The notes beneath the pieces are model-generated. The model was given only the letters and a program-made list of their open reading frames with translations, did not search any database and was not told the origin of the DNA. Positions 43,400-51,863 of a DNA stretch of 64,000 bases are shown in pieces. A program made the position numbers and the translations under genes. Where the stretch lies: contig MSGV01000001.1 of the NCBI GenBank assembly GCA_001940845.1, positions 165,241 through 229,240 of the forward strand. Reading direction: 5' to 3'. The stretch's first letter is position 1, and each line of letters begins with the position of its first letter. The DNA is from Christensenellaceae bacterium Phil7 (GTDB taxonomy: Bacteria; Bacillota; Clostridia; Christensenellales; CAG-138).

Positions 43400-45487
43400 T
43401 TAGTAAAACAGAATATCGCTATACACAGGGAATGGCCAATAGTCCCGCGCTGTTTTTGTTTCGAGTTCATCGGCGATGGTGCGAGCCGCAGCCATGTCGG
43501 GAACTATGATTGAATGATAATAACCCATAGCACTTTCCGAGTCTTGGGGGGCTGCTTTCAGATCGGAATCGAGCCTTGCGCATGCATCCATAAGTGCATC
43601 CGTGAGCTCTGCAATCTGCGCTGCGGCAGCTTTTTCATAGCGGCAGGAAATGCCGGCAGCAGTCTTATCCGCTATGCGGGCACAGAGATCAGAGGAGTAC
43701 TTTGAGACTGCGGGCAGGATATCATGCTTAATGATATCTGCCATGGTGTTGGCTTCGATATGGACAACGGAGATATAGTTATCTACATGTATCTCATAGC
43801 GTGCCTGGATTTCATCCCTGGTATATATACCATGCTTAACAAACAATTCAACGTTTTTTGGAGCGACATATGCTGGCAGAGCATCGGCTGTGGATACCAG
43901 ATTGCATAATCCGCGGCTGACTGCTTCTGCAATCCAAGCATCATCATAGCCGTTTCCATTGAACACTATGCGCTGATGCTCGGTAAAGGTTTTCTTAATC
44001 AGTTTAGCCAAATCGCCCTGAAAATCGGAGGATTGTTCTAAAATATCGGCGAATTGTTTCAGCTCCTCTGACATGATCGTATTCAGTGCAATATTGGGAC
44101 CGGATACGGATTGGGAGGAACCCAATGCTCGGAATTCAAATTTATTGCCGGTAAATGCCATGGGGGAGGTTCGATTCCTATCGGTATTATCCTGAGGAAT
44201 GGTGGGCATTACGTCAACCCCGATCTTCAGATTGCGCTTCCCTGCGTCCTTATACTCAGTGCCCTTGATGATGGATTCCATAACGGCGTTCAGATCATCG
44301 CCAAGGAATATAGATATGATCGCAGGGGGCGCTTCTTGAGCCCCCAAACGATGATCATTGCCGGCAAAGGCTACGGTAGCACGCAGCAGATCCTGATATT
44401 CATCGACTCCTTTAATAAAGGCGGCCAGGAAAAGAAGAAACTGTGCGTTTTGGCTTGGAGTGGAGCCGGGTTTGAATAAATTTTTTCCCGTATCAGTGGC
44501 AAGAGACCAGTTATCATGCTTACCGGAGCCGTTTACTCCCGCAAAAGGCTTTTCGTGAAGCAGGCAGACAAGGCCATGCCTTTCGGCTACATTTTTCATG
44601 AGCTCCATCGCAAGCTGGTTTTGATCGCATGCGCTGTTGGCATCGGAATATATAGGAGCCATTTCATGCTGACAGGGGGCAACCTCATTATGTTTAGTCT
44701 TTGAAAGAACTCCCAATTTCCATAGCTCGGTATCCAGATCCTTCATATATGCTGTGACTCGCGGCCGAATAGCTCCAAAATAGTGATTTTCGAGCTCTTG
44801 ACCTTTGGGAGGTTTTGCGCCGAACAATGTTCTTCCAGTTAGGCGCAGATCTTCGCGTTGAGCATAATCAGCCTTATCAATGAGGAAATATTCCTGTTCC
44901 GAACCAACCTGTGCAACAACGCGCTTTGATTCGGTATCTCCAAACAGCCTCAGAATGCGGATTGCCTGACGGCTCACCTCATCCATGGAGCGCAGTAAGG
45001 GGGTTTTTTTATCAAGAGCTTCTCCGGAATAGGAGCAAAAGACGGTTGGTATGCACAGGGAATCGTCCTTTATAAAGGCAAATGCGGTAGGATCCCACGC
45101 CGTGTAGCCACGCGCTTCAAAGGTAGCGCGCAGTCCGCCGGAGGGAAAAGATGAGGCATCGGGCTCGCCGCGCACGAGTTCTTTTCCGGAAAATTCCAAT
45201 ATCACTCTTCCTCCGCCTACTGGAGTGATAAAACTATCGTGCTTTTCGGCTGTAACGCCTGTCATGGGCTGAAACCAGTGCGTATAGTGTGTGGCTCCCT
45301 TCTCACATGCCCACTGCTTCATGGCTTCCGCAATTTCGTTAGCTATGGAGAGGGTCAAGGATGTGCCATCGGTGATGCATTTCTTCCATGCCTTATAGGA
45401 AGCCGGAGACAGTCGCTGCTGCATTGTATCCTCGTTAAAAACCATACTTCCAAACAGCTCTGGAAGCTTTTTCTCTGATATGCGCAT
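43400..45487 (-). CDS. glnN: Glutamine synthetase type III
   Basis: A 695-residue GSIII, the large form common in Bacteroides, Clostridia and cyanobacteria, which makes glutamine from glutamate, ammonia and ATP. GSIII marks: N-terminal FGSMVFNEDTMQQRL, HYTHWFQPMTG, KHDNWSLATDTGKNLF (catalytic H and N), NDHRLGAQEAPPAI and FRALGSSQSVSGPN. The start is the ATG 8 nt after AGGAGG; the longer frame runs into the promoter. It is a single-gene unit. No GlnR box or nitrogen-control site was identified, and no other nitrogen gene is nearby. Confidence 0.95.
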   Translation of the reverse strand: MRISEKKLPELFGSMVFNEDTMQQRLSPASYKAWKKCITDGTSLTLSIANEIAEAMKQWACEKGATHYTHWFQPMTGVTAEKHDSFITPVGGGRVILEFSGKELVRGEPDASSFPSGGLRATFEARGYTAWDPTAFAFIKDDSLCIPTVFCSYSGEALDKKTPLLRSMDEVSRQAIRILRLFGDTESKRVVAQVGSEQEYFLIDKADYAQREDLRLTGRTLFGAKPPKGQELENHYFGAIRPRVTAYMKDLDTELWKLGVLSKTKHNEVAPCQHEMAPIYSDANSACDQNQLAMELMKNVAERHGLVCLLHEKPFAGVNGSGKHDNWSLATDTGKNLFKPGSTPSQNAQFLLFLAAFIKGVDEYQDLLRATVAFAGNDHRLGAQEAPPAIISIFLGDDLNAVMESIIKGTEYKDAGKRNLKIGVDVMPTIPQDNTDRNRTSPMAFTGNKFEFRALGSSQSVSGPNIALNTIMSEELKQFADILEQSSDFQGDLAKLIKKTFTEHQRIVFNGNGYDDAWIAEAVSRGLCNLVSTADALPAYVAPKNVELFVKHGIYTRDEIQARYEIHVDNYISVVHIEANTMADIIKHDILPAVSKYSSDLCARIADKTAAGISCRYEKAAAAQIAELTDALMDACARLDSDLKAAPQDSESAMGYYHSIIVPDMAAARTIADELETKTARDYWPFPVYSDILFY

Positions 45488-45522
45488 AGCCGCTATCCTC
45501 CTGATCTTTATTCTGAGATGAT

Positions 45523-45551
45523 ATTCTATTGAAAATGGATCGATAAAGCAA
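45523..45551 (-). promoter_or_regulatory. Promoter of glnN
   Basis: Minus strand TTGCTT, 17-bp spacer, TAGAAT, about 35 bp before the start. Confidence 0.6.
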
Positions 45552-45685
45552 TGGAAAATTCGACACAAAAATAAATATATTAACAAAAAGGAGCATGTAA
45601 CATGATAAACCTATCTATAAAACTAACGATTTCATTTTTTGAGGAATGAGGAACATAGTTCTTTATCAAAAAATCCCCTCAAATA

Positions 45686-45748
45686 TTAACCTAAAGGGTT
45701 GATAAATTAAATCGAATAAGCTATAATGGAATCAACCTTAAAGGTTAA
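45686..45748 (+). promoter_or_regulatory. Promoter with two operators for the XRE-metalloprotease pair
   Basis: TTGATA at 45699, 17-bp spacer, TATAAT at 45722. Two related inverted repeats flank it: TTAACCTAAAGGGTTGA (45686-45702), covering the -35, and TCAACCTTAAAGGTTAA (45732-45748), after the transcript start. Their half-site (T)(T/C)AACC is shared. This is the layout of an autorepressed operon, with the XRE protein as likely binder. Confidence 0.75.
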
Positions 45749-45763
45749 GAAGGAGGATTCACT

Positions 45764-46126
45764 ATGCTAACCAGTATAGGAAGATTTTTAAGGAAACTCC
45801 GTATAGATAACGGAGAAATTCTGAAGGATATGGCAGAAGCACTCGGGGTGTCCTCGGCTTTTTTGTCCGCCGTTGAAAACGGCAAAAAGAAAATGCCCGA
45901 AAGCTGGATTGAAAAATTAGCTGCTGTCTATTCATTTACAGCTGCACAAACTGAGGAACTTTGCGCCGCAGTTATCGACACGAACGACAGCGTTGAGCTC
46001 AATCTGCAAAATGCTACGCCCGGCAACAGGGCACTTGCCATATCGTTTGCCCGGGAATTTGATTCTCTTGACGATGAAACGAGCAAAAAAATTTTTGAAA
46101 TTCTTAAGCGACGCAAGGAGGATTAA
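45764..46126 (+). CDS. XRE family regulator of an ImmA/IrrE-type pair
   Basis: A 120-residue DNA-binding protein. An N-terminal helix-turn-helix (about 5-60, LRKLRIDNGEILKDMAEALGVSSAFLSAVENGKKK) is followed by a helical C-terminal part ending in FEILKRRKED, a type seen in regulators whose gene precedes an HExxH protease. AAGGAGG lies before the ATG. Only 3 bp separate it from the metalloprotease gene. In ICEBs1 and related elements such a pair is repressor plus anti-repressor protease; in others it behaves as a toxin-antitoxin pair. The palindromes around its promoter suggest autoregulation. Confidence 0.85.
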   Translation: MLTSIGRFLRKLRIDNGEILKDMAEALGVSSAFLSAVENGKKKMPESWIEKLAAVYSFTAAQTEELCAAVIDTNDSVELNLQNATPGNRALAISFAREFDSLDDETSKKIFEILKRRKED

Positions 46127-46129
46127 AAC

Positions 46130-46654
46130 TTGAGCAGTTATATGGTTGAGCCGAAATCCCGTGCCGATCTCAGAAGGCTCGCCCGCATACTGAGAGAACA
46201 TCTGCGGCTTGATGATATTCTGTACTTTCCAATCGTCGAGCTACTTGATGTTATGACAGAACTTTTTTCGGATTTTAACTACGAGATTGTAGCAGATAGC
46301 GTCTTATCCAAAAAAGTTCATGCGGACACAGATGTCCGAACAGGACACATCCGTATCAAGGAAAGTGTGTATGAGGGTGCGTGCAATGGTGAAGGCAGAG
46401 ACAGAATGACCATCGCACATGAAATAGGGCACTATTTTACGCTGTGTTTTTGCGGTTTCAAATTGACACGCAATTTCAGCAATGCGAAAATTATTACTTT
46501 TTGTTACCCCGAGTGGCAAGCCAAGTGTTTTGCCGGAGAGTTAATGGTTCCGGCTCATCTTGTGAGAGGCATGGATAGAGATGAAATCGCAGAACAGTGT
46601 GGCGTTTCCTTTGATGCCGCCTGTGTGCAATATAAACATTTGCCGAAGGAGTGA
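46130..46654 (+). CDS. ImmA/IrrE family metallo-endopeptidase
   Basis: A 174-residue protein with the zinc protease motif HEIGH (in MTIAHEIGHYF) and downstream E/W-containing helix EWQAKCFAGELMVPAHLV, the typical ImmA/IrrE (DUF955/COG2856) core. Such proteases cleave a partner repressor on DNA damage or another signal. The start is TTG with AAGGAGG 8 nt upstream; the next ATG is 12 bp further and badly spaced. The gene is paired with the XRE gene. The target is probably that protein; this is inference. Confidence 0.88.
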   Translation: MSSYMVEPKSRADLRRLARILREHLRLDDILYFPIVELLDVMTELFSDFNYEIVADSVLSKKVHADTDVRTGHIRIKESVYEGACNGEGRDRMTIAHEIGHYFTLCFCGFKLTRNFSNAKIITFCYPEWQAKCFAGELMVPAHLVRGMDRDEIAEQCGVSFDAACVQYKHLPKE

Positions 46655-46726
46655 TGCGTATTGGTTGTCGTAAAAAACAAAAACCACACGGATAAACTGT
46701 TGGCGCAGTAAATCCATGTGGCTTTC

Positions 46727-46781
46727 GCAGAAATATGTTACATACTTCTTTGATGGTATAAAAAGTGTAACATATTTCTGC
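46727..46781. promoter_or_regulatory. 16-bp perfect inverted repeat around a TATAAA
   Basis: GCAGAAATATGTTACA at 46727-46742 and its exact complement at 46766-46781. The loop contains TGATGGTATAAA, an extended -10-like element. Upstream, CCACACGGAT / ATCCATGTGG (46684-46722) is an imperfect hairpin that may end the protease transcript; downstream, GTCCGGGC / GCCCGGAC (46796-46824) is a second hairpin. Together they suggest a regulated promoter for the DUF4417 gene. Confidence 0.5.
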
Positions 46782-46861
46782 CCTCATGTCAATTCGTCCG
46801 GGCAAAATTTTGACCCGCCCGGACCGGTTCCGCTTTGGGCAAAGCGGAGGAGGGACAGAAT

Positions 46862-47503
46862 ATGTCCAAAGAAAATGGCACTCGAAGTGGGTGCAAAGAT
46901 GTTTTTCATGCGTTTTTGGTTAAAAATGCACACTATGCCGGAGACCTTGAGATACCGTGCATTAAGACGGAGGAAAATTTGCCTTCAAGACTTGTTCCGT
47001 TTTCCAAAGCACTTAGCCGGAAGGATTATGATGCATGGGTGCATTTCTACGAAGATGATGCAAGTTTTGAAAGACTGTGGAATCAGCCGTACAAATATCT
47101 GCCCGTTCTCCAAAAATATCAAGGTGTGATCACTCCGGATTTTAGCGTTTATCGGGATATGCCTTTGGTGATGCAGCAGTGGAATGTTTACCGAAGCAGA
47201 GCAATTGGGCATTGGCTGCAGGAAAACGGCGTGCCGGTGATAACCAATGTTCGATGGGGTGATGACCGTACATACGAGCTTTGCTGTACCGGTGTACCGG
47301 AGAATTCGACTATCTCAATCGGCTCACACGGCTGTATCAAGCTACTGCGGGAGCGTGAATTTTTCGCAAAAGGTCTCGATTATGTTGTGAACAGGTTGCG
47401 ACCGAAAACGATCCTTGTTTATGGCACTCTCCCGATGCTATCTTTTCGAAGTATAGGGATGCTGGGATTACCGTACTGCAGTTTGACAGCGATTATAAAA
47501 TAG
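46862..47503 (+). CDS. DUF4417 family protein
   Basis: A 213-residue protein with the conserved DUF4417 core: MPLVMQQWNVYRSRAIGHWLQENGVPVITNVRWGD (pieces MPLVMQQWNVYRSR and VITNVRWGDDRTY), GSHGCIKL, and a TILVYGTLP strand near the end. DUF4417 proteins occur mostly on phages and conjugative elements of Firmicutes; no activity is established. GGAGGAGGG gives a strong ribosome binding site. It is followed after 25 bp by the candidate toxin gene, and both may share a transcript. Confidence 0.82.
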   Translation: MSKENGTRSGCKDVFHAFLVKNAHYAGDLEIPCIKTEENLPSRLVPFSKALSRKDYDAWVHFYEDDASFERLWNQPYKYLPVLQKYQGVITPDFSVYRDMPLVMQQWNVYRSRAIGHWLQENGVPVITNVRWGDDRTYELCCTGVPENSTISIGSHGCIKLLREREFFAKGLDYVVNRLRPKTILVYGTLPMLSFRSIGMLGLPYCSLTAIIK

Positions 47504-47528
47504 CCCATCAAAAGGCGGTGAGCGCCTA

Positions 47529-47987
47529 ATGGGAGCTGGATTTCATGGGGGCTTTGGCAGCGGCACACAAGGCGCCAAGAACAATGTAACAGCAAATCTT
47601 ATTTCAGAGATGGAAAAAGCTGGTGTAAAGTTTAGCAAAGAGAATGTTGTATTTGTAACAAAGGACGGAACAGGTCAAACGGTATGGCTTGAGACAGGCG
47701 ACCAATCAGCAGGTATGCAGCATATTGTATCTCGTCACGCGGATGACTTTCAAGCGAAGCATGGCGTTGCAAAATCAGAAATTGCAAGCCATCTTGAAAC
47801 GGTATTTCGTCAAGGAAAGGTAGAGTATAGCCGAGTTACACGAAATAATGGTGGTTATGAGCGGTTATACAGCTATAATGGGAAATACTATCTTTTATCG
47901 GGCGTGGGTCAAAATGGATATATCGTTTCTGCGTATCCGATCGGAGAGAAGGAAGCATTGAGACTTATAGGGAGGTATGGAAAATGA
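47529..47987 (+). CDS. Candidate BECR-fold nuclease toxin
   Basis: A 152-residue protein. Residues 1-45 begin with a Gly-rich MGAGFHGGFGSGTQG leader, seen at the N terminus of small toxin-like ORFs. The rest matches the pattern of barnase/EndoU/colicin-D/RelE-like (BECR) nuclease toxins: GMQHIVSRHADDF with a conserved Arg-His, a helix, then beta strands with an Arg (EYSRVTRNNGGYERLYSYNGKYYLL) and a closing GYIVSAYPI strand. The catalytic role of these residues is inferred. GGTGAG lies before the ATG. The next gene overlaps in ATGA, the usual toxin-immunity coupling. No secretion signal is seen, so it could be a solitary cassette or an intracellular defence protein. Confidence 0.6.
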   Translation: MGAGFHGGFGSGTQGAKNNVTANLISEMEKAGVKFSKENVVFVTKDGTGQTVWLETGDQSAGMQHIVSRHADDFQAKHGVAKSEIASHLETVFRQGKVEYSRVTRNNGGYERLYSYNGKYYLLSGVGQNGYIVSAYPIGEKEALRLIGRYGK

Positions 47988-48322
47988 TTGAAGAAAAACA
48001 GGTCGTTAAAATCCAATTGGACTATCTTCAAGGCCCTATTTGGATAAGCGACGCTGAGACCGGGGAGCCAATGACGGGCATCGAGTTAATTGATAGTGAT
48101 GCTGTATTGAAAGCACTTAACTATCAAGTGTGTCAGCTGTTTAGCTCGTATTATGAGTTCAACTCGCATGATGCCCCATGTTGGTTTAATCGCGAAAAAG
48201 AAAAAGCGGAAAAAGGAATCTTGCTTGATCTTATTTCACAAATTGTTGTCAGATTGAACGAGATTAATGACGGCAGTTTCGTTGTAGAAGATTTGGAAAC
48301 CGAAAGGTTGTTGGCATTATGA
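47984..48322 (+). CDS. Candidate immunity protein for the BECR toxin
   Basis: A 112-residue acidic protein without known motif. It begins in the ATGA overlap with the toxin gene and ends in an ATGA overlap with the following small gene, so all three are translationally coupled. Size, acidity and position fit an immunity protein; there is no sequence proof. Confidence 0.5.
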   Translation: MIEEKQVVKIQLDYLQGPIWISDAETGEPMTGIELIDSDAVLKALNYQVCQLFSSYYEFNSHDAPCWFNREKEKAEKGILLDLISQIVVRLNEINDGSFVVEDLETERLLAL

Positions 48323-48510
48323 ATACCTACCTCAATCTGTTTCGCAATATGCAAATTGACAAAGCCGGCTTGCAGCAGACGCTTGGAGAGGATTTACACA
48401 ATATTGTTTGTGAGAAGTCGTGTGTCATCAAAAGGGAAGATGTTAGTATGCCAACAGAAGAACTAACAAAAATGATTGCTGCGTTAGAAGCCAACAGCGA
48501 ATATGAGTAA
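48319..48510 (+). CDS. Small hypothetical protein coupled to the toxin-immunity pair
   Basis: A 63-residue helical, slightly acidic protein starting in an ATGA overlap. Not recognised. The overlap and unbroken frame argue that it is translated. It may be a second immunity-related or regulatory protein, or the remnant of a longer gene. Confidence 0.45.
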   Translation: MNTYLNLFRNMQIDKAGLQQTLGEDLHNIVCEKSCVIKREDVSMPTEELTKMIAALEANSEYE

Positions 48511-48709
48511 TAAAACTACTCATCTCTACATTCTCCAAAAATTTCTCCAAAGCTCCGGTAAATAACGGTGATTGTCGGGAATTTATAGAAGATAAAACAA
48601 GCAACACGGGGATTTATGGCGAATAGCGACGAATAAAGAGAACCTACCATAATCAATCCCCACGATGAAGCTCATTTCTAATTGATATTTTTTATGAAGA
48701 TAGTCAGTG
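48511..48709. other. Non-coding spacer in the accessory island
   Basis: No gene seen. A GGGGATT / AATCCCC pair is separated by about 45 nt. It ends at the left end of an IS remnant. Confidence 0.4.
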
Positions 48710-48710
48710 A

Positions 48711-48861
48711 GGGGCTGTAAAAAACTCCCCTAAAAGAAAAATAGCTGATGTCATGAGACTTCAGCTATTTTTGGTATAATGAATTATGCGACTAACTCAA
48801 AGTACCAATGGTAATTATACCACTCGTCAGCTGAAATTGCCATTGGAAATCGAGAAGTTTT
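48711..48861 (+). mobile_element. Left-end remnant of an IS1182-family insertion sequence
   Basis: It opens with GGGGCTGTAAAAAAC, like the terminal repeat of IS1182-type elements, followed by a leader hairpin and an ATG at 48786. The 24 codons that follow read MRLTQSTNGNYTTRQLKLPL then EIEK, the start of a known IS1182-type DDE transposase group. After EIEK the similarity ends and the DNA is the 3' end of rny. No right end is present in the window. Confidence 0.65.
48737..48772. terminator. IS-leader hairpin, probable terminator of rny
   Basis: Perfect 12-bp stem AAAAATAGCTGA / TCAGCTATTTTT. In the IS it would shield the transposase from outside reading. On the minus strand the stem ends in TTTTTCTTTT and is the only visible terminator for rny. 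Confidence 0.75.
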
Positions 48862-50475
48862 TTATTTGGCGTATTCGGTGGCTCGCGTTTCCCTTATGAC
48901 GCTGACCTTTATTTGACCGGGATATTCAAGCTCATTCTCAATACGTGAGACAATCTGTTTCGCGATAATGATGATGTCTGCATCGGTGACGGTATCGGAA
49001 TGCACCATGATTCGGACTTCGCGGCCAGCTTGGATTGCAAAGCTCTTATCAACGCCTTCAAAGGAATTTGCAATCTCTTCAAGCTTTTCAAGACGCTTGA
49101 TATAGTTTTCCAAGCTTTCGCGCCTTGCTCCGGGACGTGCCGCAGAAATCGCATCGGCAGCCTGAACGAGCACCGCCTCCACCGTGGTGGGTTCGATATC
49201 ATTGTGATGAGCAAGTATGCAGTGAATGACCTGGTTGTTTTCACGATACTTTTTCGCGATGTCGGCACCGATCTGGGGATGGGTACCCTCGACCTCATGA
49301 TCGACCGCCTTGCCGATATCGTGCAGCAGACCTGCACGTTTTGCGAGCTGAACGTTGACTCCAAGCTCAGTTGCCATAAGCCCTGCAAGCTGGGAGACCT
49401 CTATGGAGTGCTGCAATACATTCTGCCCATAGCTGGTACGATAGCGGAGCCTTCCCAATATCTTCACAAGCTCATGGTGAAGCCCGTGAACGCCCGCTTC
49501 AAACACCGCCTGTTCGCCTGCTTCACGGATCTGGTTATCGACCTCCTTGCGAGCCTTTTCAACCATTTCTTCAATTCTTGCAGGGTGAATTCGACCATCG
49601 AGAATAAGCTTTTCAAGCGCGATCCTGGCCACTTCGCGGCGCACCGGGTCAAAGCTTGAAAGTATGACAGCCTCTGGGGTATCATCAATGATTAGATTGA
49701 CGCCGGTTGCGGTTTCCAAAGTGCGGATATTCCTTCCCTCTCTGCCGATTATGCGTCCCTTCATATCATCATTGGGAAGCTGTACGACGGATACAGTGAG
49801 CTCTGCCACGTGATCGGAAGCGCAGCGTTGGATTGCCATCGAGATAATGTTGACAGCGCGCCTTTCCGCCTCGGCCCTTGCCTTGGTTTCGATATCGCGT
49901 ATCATCACAGCGGCTTCGTGCCTTGTGGCACGCTCGGCTTCATTGAGAACGATGGCCTTCGCATCTTCCGCATTCATTCCTGCAACCCGTTCCAGCTCTG
50001 CACGCTGCTGCTCATACAAGCTATCAATGGATGCTTCCTTGGCCTCCGCAGCTTTGATCCGCTTGTTAAGATTCTGCTCACGCTGTTCAAGCGAATCCTG
50101 CTTCTTTTCGATAGCCTCCTCGCGCTGCTGCAGTCTGCGCTCGCTGCGCTGCAATTCGCTTCTACGTTCTCTGCTTTCGCGTTCCTGTTCGGTTTTGAGT
50201 CTGTACGCCTCTTCCTTAGCTTCAAGAATGGTCTCTTTTTTGATCGTTTCTGCCTTTTTTTGAGCATCATCGATCATCGTCGAAACCATTGCGCTGGCTT
50301 GGGCGACCTTTGATTCTGCATTTTTTACATCATGATTATGTGTGACGATCGCACCGATAACAGCCGCTGCTGCAACGAGCACGATCACTATAACTATATT
50401 CCAAAACAAAGAATTAGTTAAAAACACTGCATTCTTCGAAAATACAGATTGAGTTAACGTAAAATAAGTTAACAC
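48862..50475 (-). CDS. rny: Ribonuclease Y
   Basis: A 537-residue membrane-anchored endoribonuclease that starts mRNA decay in Firmicutes. An N-terminal membrane segment (about 24-42) is followed by a long coiled coil rich in Arg, Glu, Lys and Gln (about 50-200), a KH domain ([15 protein letters not shown]) and an HD domain ([21 protein letters not shown]) that holds the metal. The longest frame starts at 50553, but that is where the transcript itself should begin. The GTG used here has AGGAGG 12 nt upstream; an ATG at 50499 is possible but lacks a site. The 3' end abuts an IS remnant. Confidence 0.93.
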   Translation of the reverse strand: MLTYFTLTQSVFSKNAVFLTNSLFWNIVIVIVLVAAAAVIGAIVTHNHDVKNAESKVAQASAMVSTMIDDAQKKAETIKKETILEAKEEAYRLKTEQERESRERRSELQRSERRLQQREEAIEKKQDSLEQREQNLNKRIKAAEAKEASIDSLYEQQRAELERVAGMNAEDAKAIVLNEAERATRHEAAVMIRDIETKARAEAERRAVNIISMAIQRCASDHVAELTVSVVQLPNDDMKGRIIGREGRNIRTLETATGVNLIIDDTPEAVILSSFDPVRREVARIALEKLILDGRIHPARIEEMVEKARKEVDNQIREAGEQAVFEAGVHGLHHELVKILGRLRYRTSYGQNVLQHSIEVSQLAGLMATELGVNVQLAKRAGLLHDIGKAVDHEVEGTHPQIGADIAKKYRENNQVIHCILAHHNDIEPTTVEAVLVQAADAISAARPGARRESLENYIKRLEKLEEIANSFEGVDKSFAIQAGREVRIMVHSDTVTDADIIIIAKQIVSRIENELEYPGQIKVSVIRETRATEYAK

Positions 50476-50557
50476 AGAATAAGTTGTCCTCCTATTCATA
50501 TTTAATATGCCCGCTTTTTTCTGCCAATCCAGCGGCAGAGCAAAGACATTCAAGCAT

Positions 50558-50586
50558 ATTATATGGAATTAACGAAATAATGTCAA
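50558..50586 (-). promoter_or_regulatory. Consensus sigma-A promoter of rny
   Basis: Minus strand TTGACA, 17-bp spacer, TATAAT, a perfect match. Transcript start near 50551 rules out the longest open frame as the protein. Confidence 0.85.
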
Positions 50587-50745
50587 GTTAATAGCAGCAT
50601 GACGGCAAGAAAAATACCATATATTTGGTTCAGTTAAACGACTCAATTTCCTTATAAATATTCTTGCATCGAGAGATAAAACCATAGAGACAGGCATATA
50701 TTTGAAGCTCATTTTCAGAATTCTTGCCATAAACCGCTGTCGGCA

Positions 50746-51264
50746 TTAAAATCTGCGATCCAATTTTATCGATCGAAGCAAGAGTTTTAATGCTTTGAAC
50801 GCGGTTTGTTCTCTTATTTCGTTTCTATTTCCATGAAAATTAAATTTACTTACGGAAAAGCCTGATTTGCATGCAATACAAATATAAACAAGCCCGGCTT
50901 CCCTGCCGAATTTATCAGCCCCGGGCCCAGCAAGTCCGGTTACTGCTATGGAATAATCTGCCCCGCTTATTTTAAGAGCACCCTGAGCCATTTCGGATGC
51001 TACATTAGGCGATACAGCCGTATCTCGTTCTATGAGGGCGGTATCAATGCCAAGCATATCGTGCTTGGCGCTATCCGAATATGTAACAAATCCATATTTG
51101 AACCATTGTGAGCAGCCTGGAATACTGACCAGATGGGATGATATCATACCTCCGGTCAGACTTTCTGCGGTGGTAACGGACATAGCCCGGTCCATTAAAA
51201 GAATGGAGAGCTCGCTTGCAGCTTTTGATATGGAATCCGTGAGTGAGCTCGATATTTTGTTCAT
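50746..51264 (-). CDS. CinA C-terminal domain protein, probable nicotinamide-nucleotide amidase
   Basis: A 172-residue protein equal to the CinA C-terminal domain (PncC): SVTTAESLTGGMISSHL, FVTYSDSAKHDMLGI, AVTGLAGPGADK and the terminal R(x)7-A(x)3-L helix. PncC deamidates NMN to nicotinate mononucleotide in pyridine nucleotide recycling. The N-terminal MoaB-like domain of full CinA is missing. AAAGGT lies before the ATG and pgsA ends 5 bp upstream, so it closes the ftsK-rimO-pgsA operon. It is competence-related by name only. Confidence 0.9.
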   Translation of the reverse strand: MNKISSSLTDSISKAASELSILLMDRAMSVTTAESLTGGMISSHLVSIPGCSQWFKYGFVTYSDSAKHDMLGIDTALIERDTAVSPNVASEMAQGALKISGADYSIAVTGLAGPGADKFGREAGLVYICIACKSGFSVSKFNFHGNRNEIREQTAFKALKLLLRSIKLDRRF

Positions 51265-51269
51265 TATGC

Positions 51270-51863
51270 TTACCTTTCAGAAAATAGTTCTTTAGCACCA
51301 AGGGTGTAGTCAATGCCGGACCAGATGGTCAAAAGCGCTGCAATGGACATGAGGACAAAGTCCAGAGGAACCGCAATCGCTTTGAAGAAGGGTCCGCATA
51401 TCATTGTGACAAAGAGCGCAATAAATTGCACGGTGGTTTTTGCTTTGCCGATGGGTTTTGCGGCAATGACCATTCCCCTGCTCGCTGCGAGCTGACGAAT
51501 TCCGCTGACAAAGAGCTCCCTTGCTATTATTACAAAAGTAAATATAGGCATGAGGGAATTTCCCCAGCTCATGACTTCGAATCGGCAAAGCATTATAAGT
51601 GCGGCGGAGGTCAATAGTTTATCCGCCGTAGGATCCATAAGTTTGCCAAAGTCAGTAACCAAACCACGAGCTCTGGCTAGTCTGCCATCGAGCGTATCCG
51701 TCACATATGCAAGCAGGAAAATCATTGCTGCGATGACATAGTTCCATTGCATTGTAATGCCCCGGTAGCTGCCTATCACCCAATCCGAAGGAAGGTAAAA
51801 GCATAGGATGAACAGCGGTATCATAAATATGCGCAGCATGGTGAGCTTATTGGGTAAATTCAT
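51270..51863 (-). CDS. pgsA: CDP-diacylglycerol--glycerol-3-phosphate 3-phosphatidyltransferase
   Basis: A 197-residue polytopic membrane enzyme, first step of phosphatidylglycerol synthesis. The CDP-alcohol phosphotransferase signature is complete: D-x2-DG-x2-AR-x8-G-x3-D-x3-D, read in DTLDGRLARARG and FGKLMDPTADK. About six membrane segments. The start overlaps the rimO stop in ATGA. Confidence 0.94.
   Translation of the reverse strand: MNLPNKLTMLRIFMIPLFILCFYLPSDWVIGSYRGITMQWNYVIAAMIFLLAYVTDTLDGRLARARGLVTDFGKLMDPTADKLLTSAALIMLCRFEVMSWGNSLMPIFTFVIIARELFVSGIRQLAASRGMVIAAKPIGKAKTTVQFIALFVTMICGPFFKAIAVPLDFVLMSIAALLTIWSGIDYTLGAKELFSER

Noticed and set aside
46716-47129. 137-codon frame overlapping DUF4417
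   Set aside because: Different frame of the same DNA; DUF4417 has the strong ribosome binding site and conserved motifs.
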